64,000 nt of DNA from Algibacter luteus (GCF_900141715.1 NZ_FQYK01000009.1:1-64000), one strand, 5' to 3'; positions 9,714 to 19,620 are shown, counted from the stretch's first letter. The notes: a model not told the origin generated them from the sequence alone. Numbers and translations: made by a program.

Positions 9714-10807
9714 ACATGTTTTTTTTTGATATTTATTTCATGAAACATCCATAACGTAAATATTAGTACATAGAATGTAACAAAGTAATTATGAAAAGTT
9801 AAAAGAAAAAGAAAAATTGATATAGCCTGCATTAGTATGTGAGGTGCGGAATCAAATAACATTAATCCACTAAATAAAAAATAAAAATATATTCCAGTTA
9901 AAAGCATAAATGGTACAATTCCAGCTTCCCCAAGTATCATAAGAAAAGAATTATGAGCCCCTTGATTATGAAGGCCGTGGCCAGATAAAGCTAAATAACC
10001 ATTTCCTAAAAATGGTTTATCAAGAACGTCCTCATAAAAAAGTGCCCATGTTTCAGTTCTGGAGTCATCATTGGCTTCAGTAACCGCTCCTTCTTCGTTA
10101 TTTAAAATAGAACTAAATTGTTTTAGTCGAATTGTGTTTAACTTAAAAATCTCCCCAAATGTTATTAAGGCAATAAATACTGCTGCGCCTGCAGCTAAAA
10201 TTTTAACATTTTTAATACTTATTCTTATCGATAAAATATTTACAAGAATCCAAATAATAATAAAAGTTCTCGAGAATGTTATTATGCCTCCAATTGTAAA
10301 AATTATTTGTGTTAGAGTTTTAAAAAATTTGTTATTAAGACTGTAAGTTAAAGCATAACCAGTAATTGCTATAAATCCAGCTGCATTTGGATTCATATAA
10401 AATCCGCTATATCTACCAAAATTATCTGAATAAAACAGTGCGTGTATTATAATGCTTATTGTTCCTAATAATAAAAAAATAACGAGCTCAAATTTGTTTG
10501 TATCTTCAACAAGTCTAGAACCACCTATTATAAAAATAATGTATTTAATAAGATCAAAAAAATAATATTTTGTTTCAATTGGTCCATACTCAAAGTCTAA
10601 AGCAGAAATAATAAAGTAACTTATTCCCAACAAGAGCATTATTTTATTTGTACTACCACCTTCTTTTCTTAAAATAGGATATAATAGTAAAAGTGCATAA
10701 ACTAAATGACTTGTAGCACTTCCTAAACCTTCACTTACCCAAAACAACATGGCCGTTGGTAAATTTAGTACTATTAAAGCTAATATTGTATATTTTAATA
10801 TTTTCAA
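9710..10807 (-). CDS. O-antigen polymerase/ligase family membrane protein (Wzy-like)
   Basis: 365 residues made almost entirely of membrane helices, about ten by eye, with one longer hydrophilic loop in the second half (about 225-280). The loop region holds RTETWALFYEDVLDKPFLGNG and HNSFLMILGEAGI, and an earlier FGRYSGFYMNPNAAGF; these are hallmarks of the Wzy_C/O-antigen ligase family. The role is polymerisation of lipid-linked repeat units, or ligation, on the periplasmic face of the inner membrane. It is the only polymerase candidate in the window, so polymerase is the better guess. It overlaps the acyltransferase gene by 4 bases. Confidence 0.8.
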   Translation of the reverse strand: MKILKYTILALIVLNLPTAMLFWVSEGLGSATSHLVYALLLLYPILRKEGGSTNKIMLLLGISYFIISALDFEYGPIETKYYFFDLIKYIIFIIGGSRLVEDTNKFELVIFLLLGTISIIIHALFYSDNFGRYSGFYMNPNAAGFIAITGYALTYSLNNKFFKTLTQIIFTIGGIITFSRTFIIIWILVNILSIRISIKNVKILAAGAAVFIALITFGEIFKLNTIRLKQFSSILNNEEGAVTEANDDSRTETWALFYEDVLDKPFLGNGYLALSGHGLHNQGAHNSFLMILGEAGIVPFMLLTGIYFYFLFSGLMLFDSAPHILMQAISIFLFLLTFHNYFVTFYVLIFTLWMFHEINIKKKHV

Positions 10808-10890
10808 TTCAAATATATTTTTTAATAATTATTAGATAAGTTTATATAAATATATGATCCATTAAATTTTACTTTTTAAATGTTTAATTT

Positions 10891-11100
10891 TTAGATTAAT
10901 TTAAAGAATTTTTTGCTAAATATTTTTTGTTTCATTATTAACACCCCATTTGTGTCATGTTCAATAAATTCTGATAGGCCATGAGGGTAATTTGTTAAAA
11001 TACAAGGTGTTCCAGTACATAGCGCTTCTGCTAAGGCATTAGGAAAACCTTTATGATTAGACCTAAATACAAATATAAGTGCATTATTTATAGTATTCAT
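10891..11100 (-). pseudogene. Remnant of a GT4 glycosyltransferase C-terminal domain
   Basis: Only 69 residues, preceded at once by an in-frame stop. They match the end of a GT4 donor domain: NHKGFPNALAEALCTGTPC, then LSEFIEHDTNGVLI. The rest of a normal enzyme (about 300 residues) is missing, and the space where it should be is occupied by the flippase gene 28 bases away. Even the remnant is damaged, because the first Glu of EX7E is Lys. This is best read as a leftover from gene loss or replacement in the locus. Confidence 0.8.
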
Positions 11101-11128
11101 TTACATTCAAAATGTTTTTCATGATTAT

Positions 11129-12472
11129 TTAATTTGTATATAATTTAGCAAAACGATATTGTTTATGTGTGAAATAAACATAAAAAATAAAACTAAAAAT
11201 ATGGATGATTATGGTTGCTAACATTAAACCATAAATTTCATATTTTTCGATTAAAATAGAGTTAAGTATAATATTAGCCACTAAGCTAAAAAACGCTACC
11301 CAAGCCATAAACTTATTTTTGTTAATACTGGTTAGGAATCTTACCAATATTAATGTGCAAAGTAGAAAAGGAATATAGATGAACGCTAATTTTTGTAAGT
11401 CGGAAACAATTAAAACATCATCAGAATCAAATTGATTTCTTTCGAATAAGATTGAAGTAATTTCATTTGAAAAAATGATTATGATAACTGAGATTATAAG
11501 GGAGGTGAAAAACACAAATTTCAATATTTTAAATAATTGATTATACGCATCAAGTAAGTTGGTACTTATTAATCGAGAAAAATAGGGTAATAATACATTG
11601 CCCATAGCCATAATAACAATTGAAACAATAAGAGAGGGTACCTTTATGCCATAATTCATAGCAGCAATAGAACCAATTGTTAATTGAGCAGCAAAAAATT
11701 GATCTACAAAGTCATTCACAGAACTGAGCAAACCTGATGATACTTTTGGCGGTAATTGCTTAAGCATTACTAAAGAATTAGCATTAAGTTTAGGTTTTTT
11801 TAAACAAATCAAATTGTTTTTTAATGAAATAAAAATCATATATATCAACGAAACTATTGCACCAATTAACATGCTTATGGCCAGTACCATATCACCTAAA
11901 GCATCTTTAAAAAAAAACAAACATAAAATTATACAAATAGGACTAAAAACTCCTGATATTGATGATAGAAAATATTTGTTTTCAATTTCCAGTAAGCCGC
12001 TTAAAATGGAATTAATACCCCATAAAAATAGACAAGGTAAAAGATAAAATAATTGATTATTTATTAATTCATAATATTCGAATGTATGACCTGGGAATAA
12101 TTTGATTAAAAAATAATCACTCGAAAAATAAATTAATATAAAGAAAATAGAAGATATCGATAGCGTTATTATATAAATAACAGATTGAAATTGGCTAGTA
12201 TTCCCGCCATTATTTTGCTCAATGATGTAGTTGGGTATAAATATGTTTTTTAGTGCATTTATAAATACATTTTGAATGAAAGATGGTATTAATATTGCAA
12301 TTAGAAAAGTATCGAGTAAAACCGATAGCCCAAATGTTGATGCTACTAATATTTCTTTATAAAAGCCAAAAACTTTAACAATTAAAGTTATAACACCAAC
12401 TAAAAGAATGTTTTTTAGAACAGTACTTTTTGAAAAGTTTAATACTAGGTTTTTTAAATCTAAAAATTTCAT
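11129..12472 (-). CDS. MurJ/MVF-like polysaccharide flippase
   Basis: 447 residues with about 12 to 14 hydrophobic helices and few polar loops. The N-terminus (KVFGFYKEILVASTFGLS, then DTFLIAILIPSF) is the signature start of MurJ/MVF-type lipid II flippase relatives used in exopolysaccharide loci. It is expected to flip the undecaprenyl-linked repeat unit across the inner membrane. Since it lies in a glycan locus between GT genes, the cargo is more likely the capsule or O-antigen unit than lipid II. It starts 19 bases downstream of the GT4 gene at 12492-13586. Confidence 0.8.
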   Translation of the reverse strand: MKFLDLKNLVLNFSKSTVLKNILLVGVITLIVKVFGFYKEILVASTFGLSVLLDTFLIAILIPSFIQNVFINALKNIFIPNYIIEQNNGGNTSQFQSVIYIITLSISSIFFILIYFSSDYFLIKLFPGHTFEYYELINNQLFYLLPCLFLWGINSILSGLLEIENKYFLSSISGVFSPICIILCLFFFKDALGDMVLAISMLIGAIVSLIYMIFISLKNNLICLKKPKLNANSLVMLKQLPPKVSSGLLSSVNDFVDQFFAAQLTIGSIAAMNYGIKVPSLIVSIVIMAMGNVLLPYFSRLISTNLLDAYNQLFKILKFVFFTSLIISVIIIIFSNEITSILFERNQFDSDDVLIVSDLQKLAFIYIPFLLCTLILVRFLTSINKNKFMAWVAFFSLVANIILNSILIEKYEIYGLMLATIIIHIFSFIFYVYFTHKQYRFAKLYTN

Positions 12473-12491
12473 TTTTTGGGGCTTATGCTTT

Positions 12492-13586
12492 TTAATTTAA
12501 TACTTTCTCAAATAAATGAATCCATTCTAATGTTACAGGTTTTGCTTCTAATGATGCAACACTTTGTATAGCATGAGTACTGAATTTTTCTCTTAACTTT
12601 TGGTCATTCATTAGTTTTTTCAAACACAATTCTAATTTTTTTTGATCATTAATAGGTATTAAATATCCGCTGTGATTATCTGTTATTAATTCCGAAGGCC
12701 CAGTAGGGCAATCTGTAGACACACATGCAAGCCCAAAGTGCATGGCTTCTATTAAAGCATTAGGAGAACCTTCAAATAAGGATGTAAATGCAAAAATCTT
12801 TGATTTATTATAAAATTGAGCAATATCTTTGGTTTGACCTAATAAAGTAATTTTATTATCTAAATTTAATGATTTTATTAGTTCTTCGTACACTTTTTGT
12901 TTTTCTCCTTTTCCAATTATTATTAATTTCCAATTGGCATTATCTATGTTAGCAAAAGCTTTAATTAATACATCTTGAGCTTTCTGGTTGATTAAACTAC
13001 CTACGTTTAAAATGAGGTTTTCTTTTTTATAATTGATATCTCGTGCATGAGTTAGTTCTGGAGCTATAGGGTTTTTTAAAATGACTATTTTGTTGTTATT
13101 AATAATCGGTTCAAATTGCTTTTTCATTTCTTCAGTTTGAACCACTAAAAACTCAGCTTTTTTGTATAATAATTTTCTTAAAACTCGCCAATGAAGTGGC
13201 GTGTTTGATTTATTTGTATAATTCCGTTCGCTAATTATGCATGGTATATTATTCTTTCTAGACGCCAAAATGGCCAAAATGTTTGCACTAGTAATAAAGC
13301 CTATAAATAAATTTATTTTTTCTTTTTTTAAATAGTTGGATATTGTTTTATAAAGTGCATAGTTTAATTTTATTCCTTGCAAAATGCTGTTACTTGGTTG
13401 ATATTGCTCTTTACAATAAAATAACTTGACATTACTATTAAGTTCATAGAAGGGTTCGCTTTTTGTTAAACATATAATATGTACTTCATATTTTTCAACA
13501 AGTTGATTAGAAAGATTAGTGATAACACGCTCTGAACCACCAGATTTTAAAGCACCTATAACAAATGAAATTTTCTTTTTATTCAT
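12492..13586 (-). CDS. GT4 glycosyltransferase
   Basis: 364 residues. It has the N-terminal GALKSGGSERVITNLS motif of GT4 enzymes, VVQTEEMKKQF at the linker, NVGSLINQKAQD (194-205) where many relatives have VGRL, and an intact EX7E (E272, E280). It is predicted to transfer a sugar onto the lipid-linked glycan in the cytoplasm. A 119-base gap separates it from the membrane transferase upstream, and a 19-base gap from the flippase downstream. Substrate unknown. Confidence 0.86.
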   Translation of the reverse strand: MNKKKISFVIGALKSGGSERVITNLSNQLVEKYEVHIICLTKSEPFYELNSNVKLFYCKEQYQPSNSILQGIKLNYALYKTISNYLKKEKINLFIGFITSANILAILASRKNNIPCIISERNYTNKSNTPLHWRVLRKLLYKKAEFLVVQTEEMKKQFEPIINNNKIVILKNPIAPELTHARDINYKKENLILNVGSLINQKAQDVLIKAFANIDNANWKLIIIGKGEKQKVYEELIKSLNLDNKITLLGQTKDIAQFYNKSKIFAFTSLFEGSPNALIEAMHFGLACVSTDCPTGPSELITDNHSGYLIPINDQKKLELCLKKLMNDQKLREKFSTHAIQSVASLEAKPVTLEWIHLFEKVLN

Positions 13587-13705
13587 AATTTAATGATTGA
13601 AATAAAAATTTAATGGGTAGATTTTTTGAATTAAAAAATAGAGAAGTTTAATATGACTTCTAAAATTTAATTTCTTCTTCATTTTAAATTATTATTTAAG
13701 AAATT

Positions 13706-15391
13706 CTATTTTTTTAAAAAATCTTTTTCAGGTGGACTGACCATTTTATCTAGAATAATCTTCTCCCATTTTGGATTTTGACCTAGTCTGGCATTCCAAT
13801 ATTTATTAAATGTAAATTCATCATTTGTTTTAACATCTAACGAGTTTCCATAGACTTTAGCAACTTCAACACTATCATATTTCATTATTTTGAGTAACGA
13901 TGGGAAAATGTTATAATGACTAGATTTGTTTTTATTATCATTTAAAGATTTATTCCAATTTAAAGTTTTTAAATTTTTACCTTGAATTATCACTAGAGGC
14001 ACCAAACCTTCCTCAATTGTTGGGTTTGCACTACAGTGAGTATTGACACCTGGATTTTTCCTTTCGTGAAGATCCTGACCATGATCAGAAGTATAAATAA
14101 TTACAGATTTATTTAAGTCAGCATTTTTGAAGATTTTTGAAAAGAATTCACCAACATTCCATTCTATTGTATTTCTGTAAGAATTTCTATATTGAACCCA
14201 TTCTTCAGGTGTGCCATTAAAACCTGTCCTTAGTCCTGTATCGCTAACATTTAACCAATTTCCCCTAGGTAAAGCTGGTTTATATTTAAGAAATTCATCA
14301 GGATATTTATCGTGTATAGGAAAATGTATTCCCATTTTATTAATAAAAACGAACTCGTTGGTGTCATTATTTATCAAATCTATTAAAACTTTAGCCGTTT
14401 CTTGATCTCTATTTTGAATGCCTATGTTGTCAAATTGAATAAATTTATCAATATAATTTAGTTCTCTAACAGTCATACCATTTTGTAATTCTCCCTCAGA
14501 CCGCTGAGCATCAATATAAACAGTTTTTAAACCTGCATTTTGTGCATATTCCCAAATGGATGGTTTACAATAAATTATTTTTTTGTAGTGTTCTCTAGTA
14601 CCTCCATATCTAAGTGTTACATTGGAAGCGTAACTACAATTTGCAGCAGCTGCAGCATAGCCATAATTTATAATATCTAGATTTGAATAAGTATCATTCA
14701 AGGATGAATTTACTCCACTAGAATTATTTATATCTAAATAGTTTGCACCAACACTTTCGTCCAAAATATAAACAATATCATGCCCTATCTCAATATTTGT
14801 CCGTTCAATAGTAATGGCTTCTCTAGTTCCAAAATCATCTTGGGCTAGTTCATACAAAACAAGCGAAGAATAGGAAAGAGGGGTGTAAAAAGAAGGTAGG
14901 CCTAAGGCTCCACTACCACCTTTATAGAAAATTAAAAAAGTAAATAGCAAAAATGAAAATATAGGGACTGCTTTTAAGTATAATCTATTAACCGTCCATT
15001 TTATAGGCCTTAAAATTATCCCTATAAGTAATAACAATGCAAACCCGATAGAAATTAAGTAAGACTTTGAGTATTGTTGTAAAGCTTCACCAGCAGAACC
15101 AGCAGCATCTATCATATTTATATACGCATTATAATCAAAGGGTTCCATCATAATTCTTTGATAAGAATCGAATGCAACTACACAGAAAAAGAATATAATA
15201 CCAATTATAATACGTAAATAATTATTTTTGATATGAGCAACTATAAAAACGCTTAAAATTAATAAAACGAAAAACACTAAATATATGATCGCAGAAACTG
15301 ATAGTCCAAAATAATTAAGGCGTTCTAAATAGACATCGAAGTCTTTAGCAAAGTAAGCTAAAATCAAGATACTTTTTATTGGTAGTTTCAT
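13706..15391 (-). CDS. Membrane sulfatase-fold transferase (phosphoethanolamine/phosphoglycerol type)
   Basis: 561 residues. About four membrane helices lie in the first 155 residues, followed by a periplasmic alkaline-phosphatase/sulfatase-fold domain. Metal-site residues are visible as LDES (210-213), TSDHG (434-438) and THC (H452), and the likely nucleophile lies in NCSYASN (251-257). Enzymes of this layout (EptA, MdoB, LtaS types) move a phospho-headgroup from a phospholipid onto a glycan and leave diacylglycerol. The gene lies 6 bases downstream of diacylglycerol kinase, which would recycle that product and so supports transferase over sulfatase. The exact headgroup cannot be read from the sequence. 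Confidence 0.75.
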   Translation of the reverse strand: MKLPIKSILILAYFAKDFDVYLERLNYFGLSVSAIIYLVFFVLLILSVFIVAHIKNNYLRIIIGIIFFFCVVAFDSYQRIMMEPFDYNAYINMIDAAGSAGEALQQYSKSYLISIGFALLLLIGIILRPIKWTVNRLYLKAVPIFSFLLFTFLIFYKGGSGALGLPSFYTPLSYSSLVLYELAQDDFGTREAITIERTNIEIGHDIVYILDESVGANYLDINNSSGVNSSLNDTYSNLDIINYGYAAAAANCSYASNVTLRYGGTREHYKKIIYCKPSIWEYAQNAGLKTVYIDAQRSEGELQNGMTVRELNYIDKFIQFDNIGIQNRDQETAKVLIDLINNDTNEFVFINKMGIHFPIHDKYPDEFLKYKPALPRGNWLNVSDTGLRTGFNGTPEEWVQYRNSYRNTIEWNVGEFFSKIFKNADLNKSVIIYTSDHGQDLHERKNPGVNTHCSANPTIEEGLVPLVIIQGKNLKTLNWNKSLNDNKNKSSHYNIFPSLLKIMKYDSVEVAKVYGNSLDVKTNDEFTFNKYWNARLGQNPKWEKIILDKMVSPPEKDFLKK

Positions 15392-15397
15392 GTGTGT

Positions 15398-15769
15398 TTA
15401 AATAAATTTAGGGATATATAATATTAAAGTAATTAACAGAGCTCCCAATGATGATATGGCGACCGCCCCTGCTGCAATATCTTTAATAAAACCAATACGA
15501 GCTTCAAAATCTTCATGCACAAAATCACAAATTTTTTCTAAGCCAGTATTTAAAGCTTCTATACTCATCACTAATACAATTGCAAAAATTTGAATTATCC
15601 ATTCTAAAGACGAGATTTCAAAATAAAACCCAGCTATTGTTAGTAAAATGGCTATTGAAAATTGTACTTGAATACTAGCTTCAGTTTTTAATAATAAAAA
15701 CATACCCTTTAAAGCATATCCAAGGCTTTTGTATCTGTGTATAATGAAAGGTTCATTTTTATTATTCAT
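15398..15769 (-). CDS. dgkA: Diacylglycerol kinase / undecaprenol kinase family
   Basis: 123 residues, the normal size, with three membrane helices. The family motif is present as EALNTGLEKICDFV (65-78), followed by KDIAAGAV (89-96), which hold the catalytic and metal-binding acidic residues. It phosphorylates diacylglycerol (or undecaprenol) with ATP at the inner membrane. It is the first gene of a pair with the membrane sulfatase-fold transferase, 6 bases apart, which suggests a dedicated job in recycling diacylglycerol. Undecaprenol phosphorylation for glycan carrier supply is the alternative. Confidence 0.85.
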   Translation of the reverse strand: MNNKNEPFIIHRYKSLGYALKGMFLLLKTEASIQVQFSIAILLTIAGFYFEISSLEWIIQIFAIVLVMSIEALNTGLEKICDFVHEDFEARIGFIKDIAAGAVAISSLGALLITLILYIPKFI

Positions 15770-15932
15770 AAGCTAAAATTGTGTTGTATTAATTTAGAGA
15801 GACCTAAAATAATTTTTTTTAGTAAATTAATAAAAACAACTCTATTAAGTCCTTATATTTACGGTAAATCCCTTATTTTTAGTTATTTAATTTCAATATA
15901 TTGGGATAAGATGCGTGCTTTATTAAATTAAA

Positions 15933-16844
15933 TTATTTGCTAAGTTTAATGCCAGTATCTCTATATATTAGTTTAGATAGTTTTTGCATCCCAATTTTAT
16001 TTAAATGGTCTTCATTTTCAAAATATAATGCGTTTTTTAATTTTAGAGAATAGTCTAAATTATAGTCAAGATTTAAGTTATTTATAAAATGATTTACTCT
16101 ATCAAAATCTTCTTTATTGCATTGATTTAAATAATGCTCATTGACAGGAAACCTGATGCCAATTACTTTTACATTTTTTAGCTTTAATTTATTTACTATT
16201 GCTTTATAAATTTCTAAATCTTCATCATTTGTCATTATTCCATTATGGTCTGCGATTCCTGCATTTGATGCGATCTTTATTTTTTCAGAATTCGAGACTT
16301 CTGACCAATTAATTGGAGTATTGCCATTAGTATCACTTTTATTAATATTTCTTAAATAGGCATATACGTTATTCAGAAAATATCTTAAATAATTATCGTT
16401 TAGGTAAGGTATGTTTTCCGTTATTAGATTTAGATTTGATTTATTATAAATATTTTTAGGGTCTTTTATTTTTAGTAAATATTTGTTTAAAAAAGTACTG
16501 TTTGATGAAATGCTGTTATTAAACATTTGTGGTTCTGTTGAAATAAAGACATATTCTAATTCTGGATTATATTTATCCATTATTAAAGTTTTTATGTACA
16601 TTTCTTTAATTCCATCAGCACCAAAGGCAAGGTTTCCAACATTTTCAGATAAGTTTAAGTGTTTTATTGATTCTGAATGCGAATCGCCTAAAAATACGAC
16701 TTTTGGTTTTGAACTAATTATAGAATCTATTCGATTAGAATATTTACTTTCTTGTTTATAAAAAGGGCTTGTTTTATATACAATAAAATTAATAGCAAAA
16801 AATACAATCAAAAATGGTATTGCCTTTATTAAGATACTTTTCAT
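15933..16844 (-). CDS. SGNH-like membrane-anchored protein, MBOAT partner
   Basis: 303 residues. One N-terminal membrane helix (about 5-22) precedes a periplasmic domain. VVFLGDSHSE places a Ser nucleophile at position 55, and NEDHLNKIG near the end (D279, H280) could supply the rest of an SGNH triad. It lies 11 bases downstream of an MBOAT gene, the same layout as AlgI with AlgJ/AlgX, PatA with PatB and DltB with DltD. In such pairs the MBOAT exports the acyl group and the SGNH partner places it on the glycan. Overall similarity to named families is low, so only the pairing supports the role. Confidence 0.7.
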   Translation of the reverse strand: MKSILIKAIPFLIVFFAINFIVYKTSPFYKQESKYSNRIDSIISSKPKVVFLGDSHSESIKHLNLSENVGNLAFGADGIKEMYIKTLIMDKYNPELEYVFISTEPQMFNNSISSNSTFLNKYLLKIKDPKNIYNKSNLNLITENIPYLNDNYLRYFLNNVYAYLRNINKSDTNGNTPINWSEVSNSEKIKIASNAGIADHNGIMTNDEDLEIYKAIVNKLKLKNVKVIGIRFPVNEHYLNQCNKEDFDRVNHFINNLNLDYNLDYSLKLKNALYFENEDHLNKIGMQKLSKLIYRDTGIKLSK

Positions 16845-16855
16845 AATTGTATATT

Positions 16856-18304
16856 TTAAAATTGGAAATATATAAAATCAACAGAACCATTGGTTGCTCT
16901 AAAAAATATTAATAAAAATAATAAAGAACAATATATCAATGTTTTAACTGGAGTTTTGTAATGTCCAACTTGAAACGAATAAGAAGCATTCCTATTAGAA
17001 ATTTCAAATACGCTTAAATATATTAAACCAATAATAATTATAATAGGCTGAATTGATGCTCCCATATCTCTCAAGTAGCTAATTGGATTTACCAAAATTG
17101 TACTTGATCCAATTTCAGATATGTAATTTATTGCATGTGTAAATGATTCTGCCCTAAAAAATATCCAAGCAAATGTAACTGCTATGAAAGTGACTGTAAT
17201 ATTAAATACTTTGACTAAACTCGCAGGTAAAATTTTTAAAGTATTTAGGTTTTTACTATATGCGGTTTGAATGAAATAAAAGAGCGAGTGTAGCGCTCCC
17301 CAAATAATGAAAGTCCAGTTGGCACCATGCCAAAACCCGCTTACAACAAAAGTAATAATGATATTTAATGATCTTCTAAAGCTTGAATTTACTTTACTGC
17401 CTCCTAAAGGAATATAAACATAATCTCTAAACCATGTGGATAATGAAATATGCCAGCGTCTCCAAAAATCTTGAATGTTTTCTGCTAAATAAGGTGATTT
17501 AAAGTTTTGCATTAAATCTATACCCATCATTCTTGAAATCCCTATTGCTATATCAGAATATCCTGAAAAATCTCCGTAAATCTGAAAAGCAAATAAAACA
17601 ACACCTACTACTAAAACACTACCAGGATAGCTATCAGAATTTTCAAAAATTTGATTAGCATAAAATGCACAATTATCAGCAATTACTATTTTTTTAAACA
17701 GACCCCAAAAAGATTGTTTAATGCCCTCTTTAAATTCATAAGGATCAAATTTTCTTTTTTTACCAAACTGAGGTAATAGATGAGAAGCTCTTTCAATAGG
17801 TCCAGCAACTAATTGTGGAAAGAAAGATACAAACGTCATAAACTCTAATAAGTTTTTATTAGCACTCATTTTGTTTCTATAAATGTCTATAGTATAACTC
17901 ATTGTTTGGAAAGTGTAGAAACTAATTCCAACCGGCAAAACTATATTTAGAAAGGATGGGTTAGATTCAAATCCGAATATGGAAATGAAATCAGTAAAAG
18001 ACTCAGTGAAAAAATTATAGTACTTAAAAAACCCAAGTATACCTAAGTTTACAAATAAGCTTAAAATAAGAAGTTGTTTTCTTTGTTTTTTGTTATTATT
18101 CTTATCTATTGCATATCCAATTAAATAATCACTAATCGAACTAATAATTATTAAGGAAAGAAACCTCCAATCCCACCAGCCATAAAAAACATAACTAGAA
18201 ACTAATAAAATAACATTCTGATATTTTAAATTGTTGTAAGATTTATAGTATACAAAAAATACAATAGAAAAGAAAATTACAAACTCAAAGGAATTGAAAA
18301 GCAT
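16856..18304 (-). CDS. MBOAT O-acyltransferase, AlgI-like (1 of 2)
   Basis: 482 residues with about ten or more membrane helices. It carries the AlgI/DltB signatures VLPVGISFYTFQTMSYTIDIYR, FVSFFPQLVAGPIERA, FQIYGDFSGYSDIAIG, WRRWHISLSTWFRDYVYIPLGG and SGFWHGANWTFIIWGALH, the last with the His of the family active site. It moves acetyl (or other acyl) groups from the cytoplasm to an acceptor in the periplasm, usually sugar hydroxyls. It is paired with the SGNH protein 11 bases downstream. A clear paralogue lies at 23454 on the other strand. Confidence 0.9.
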   Translation of the reverse strand: MLFNSFEFVIFFSIVFFVYYKSYNNLKYQNVILLVSSYVFYGWWDWRFLSLIIISSISDYLIGYAIDKNNNKKQRKQLLILSLFVNLGILGFFKYYNFFTESFTDFISIFGFESNPSFLNIVLPVGISFYTFQTMSYTIDIYRNKMSANKNLLEFMTFVSFFPQLVAGPIERASHLLPQFGKKRKFDPYEFKEGIKQSFWGLFKKIVIADNCAFYANQIFENSDSYPGSVLVVGVVLFAFQIYGDFSGYSDIAIGISRMMGIDLMQNFKSPYLAENIQDFWRRWHISLSTWFRDYVYIPLGGSKVNSSFRRSLNIIITFVVSGFWHGANWTFIIWGALHSLFYFIQTAYSKNLNTLKILPASLVKVFNITVTFIAVTFAWIFFRAESFTHAINYISEIGSSTILVNPISYLRDMGASIQPIIIIIGLIYLSVFEISNRNASYSFQVGHYKTPVKTLIYCSLLFLLIFFRATNGSVDFIYFQF

Positions 18305-18333
18305 ATTTAATCTTTCTAATTTAAATAATTATC

Positions 18334-19614
18334 TTATAATCTTCCAGAAACTCTCTCTTTAATAATACCTTTAACATCGTAAATTAGCCCATTTGTAGCT
18401 AATAAATCATCAAAGTTCACATTTAGAAATTCTGAATGAGCAACGCCAAGTACAATGGTGTCAAAAGGACCTTTAGGTACAGTATTAACAGCCTCAAGGT
18501 TGTATTCATGTTTAACTTCTTCAGAATTTACCCATGGATCATAAATAGTAATATCTAGGCCGTATTCTTTTAAGTGTTTTATAACATCAACAATTTTAGT
18601 GTTTCTAACATCTGGACAATTTTCTTTAAATGTTATCCCCAACATCAGAATTTTTGCGCCATTTACTTTTATATCATTTTTTAGCATCATTTTTACCACT
18701 TCGCTGGCAACATATTGTCCCATGCTATCATTAACACGTCTGCCTGCTAAAATAATCTCTGGATGATATCCAACTTCTTGTGCTTTTTGAGCTAAATAAT
18801 AAGGGTCTACACCAATACAATGCCCACCAACCAAACCTGGTTTAAAAGGAAGGAAGTTCCATTTGGTCCCGGCTGCTTCTAGAACAGCGTGAGTATCAAT
18901 ATTCATTAAATTGAATATTTTTGCCAATTCATTAACAAATGCAATATTAATGTCACGTTGAGAATTTTCAATAACTTTTGCTGCTTCAGCTACTTTAATT
19001 GTAGGAGCAAGATGAGTACCCGCAGTGATAACGCTAGCATATAAATTATTTACTTGTACTCCAATCTCTGGAGTAGAACCGGCAGTAACTTTTAAAATTT
19101 TATCAACCGTGTGTTCTTTATCTCCAGGGTTTATTCTCTCTGGAGAATAGCCTGCAAAAAAATCTGAGTTGAATTTAAGCCCGCTTATTTTTTCTAAAAT
19201 AGGCACACATTCATCTTCAGTTACACCAGGATATACTGTTGATTCATATATGACGATGTCTCCTTTTTTCAGTACTTTACCAACAGTTTCACTAGATTTA
19301 TATAGCGGTGTTAAATCTGGTCTGTTATTTTTATCGATAGGGGTAGGAACGGTTACCACATAATAGTTACAATCTTTAATATCTTCAATATTTGAAGAAC
19401 AATATAAACCATTGCTAGAATTAGCACTGTCTTTAAGAACTGCTTTTAAAACGTCATCTTCAATTTCTAAGGTAGCGTCTTTTCCTTGTTGTAATTCCGA
19501 AATTCGCTTTTCATTAATATCAAAACCAACAACTGAATATTTCGTTGCAAATAATCGGGCTAGTGGCAAACCTACATATCCCAATCCTATAATTGCTATT
19601 TTTTCTGTATTCAT
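18334..19614 (-). CDS. Nucleotide-sugar dehydrogenase, UDP-HexNAc 6-dehydrogenase (WbpO/TviB-like)
   Basis: 426 residues. The NAD-binding start is GLGYVGLPLARLFATKYSV (10-28), followed by FDINEKRI. The central domain has SPERINPGD, and the C-terminal half has VGGHCIGVDPYYLAQKAQ with the catalytic Cys. The text follows the WbpO/TviB branch, which oxidises UDP-GalNAc or UDP-GlcNAc at C6 to the aminouronic acid using two NAD+. The WbpP/TviC-like epimerase gene lies two genes upstream in the same operon, exactly the partner needed to make UDP-GalNAcA. UDP-ManNAc dehydrogenase is less likely because no 2-epimerase is seen nearby. Confidence 0.85.
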   Translation of the reverse strand: MNTEKIAIIGLGYVGLPLARLFATKYSVVGFDINEKRISELQQGKDATLEIEDDVLKAVLKDSANSSNGLYCSSNIEDIKDCNYYVVTVPTPIDKNNRPDLTPLYKSSETVGKVLKKGDIVIYESTVYPGVTEDECVPILEKISGLKFNSDFFAGYSPERINPGDKEHTVDKILKVTAGSTPEIGVQVNNLYASVITAGTHLAPTIKVAEAAKVIENSQRDINIAFVNELAKIFNLMNIDTHAVLEAAGTKWNFLPFKPGLVGGHCIGVDPYYLAQKAQEVGYHPEIILAGRRVNDSMGQYVASEVVKMMLKNDIKVNGAKILMLGITFKENCPDVRNTKIVDVIKHLKEYGLDITIYDPWVNSEEVKHEYNLEAVNTVPKGPFDTIVLGVAHSEFLNVNFDDLLATNGLIYDVKGIIKERVSGRL

Positions 19615-19620
19615 AATATT

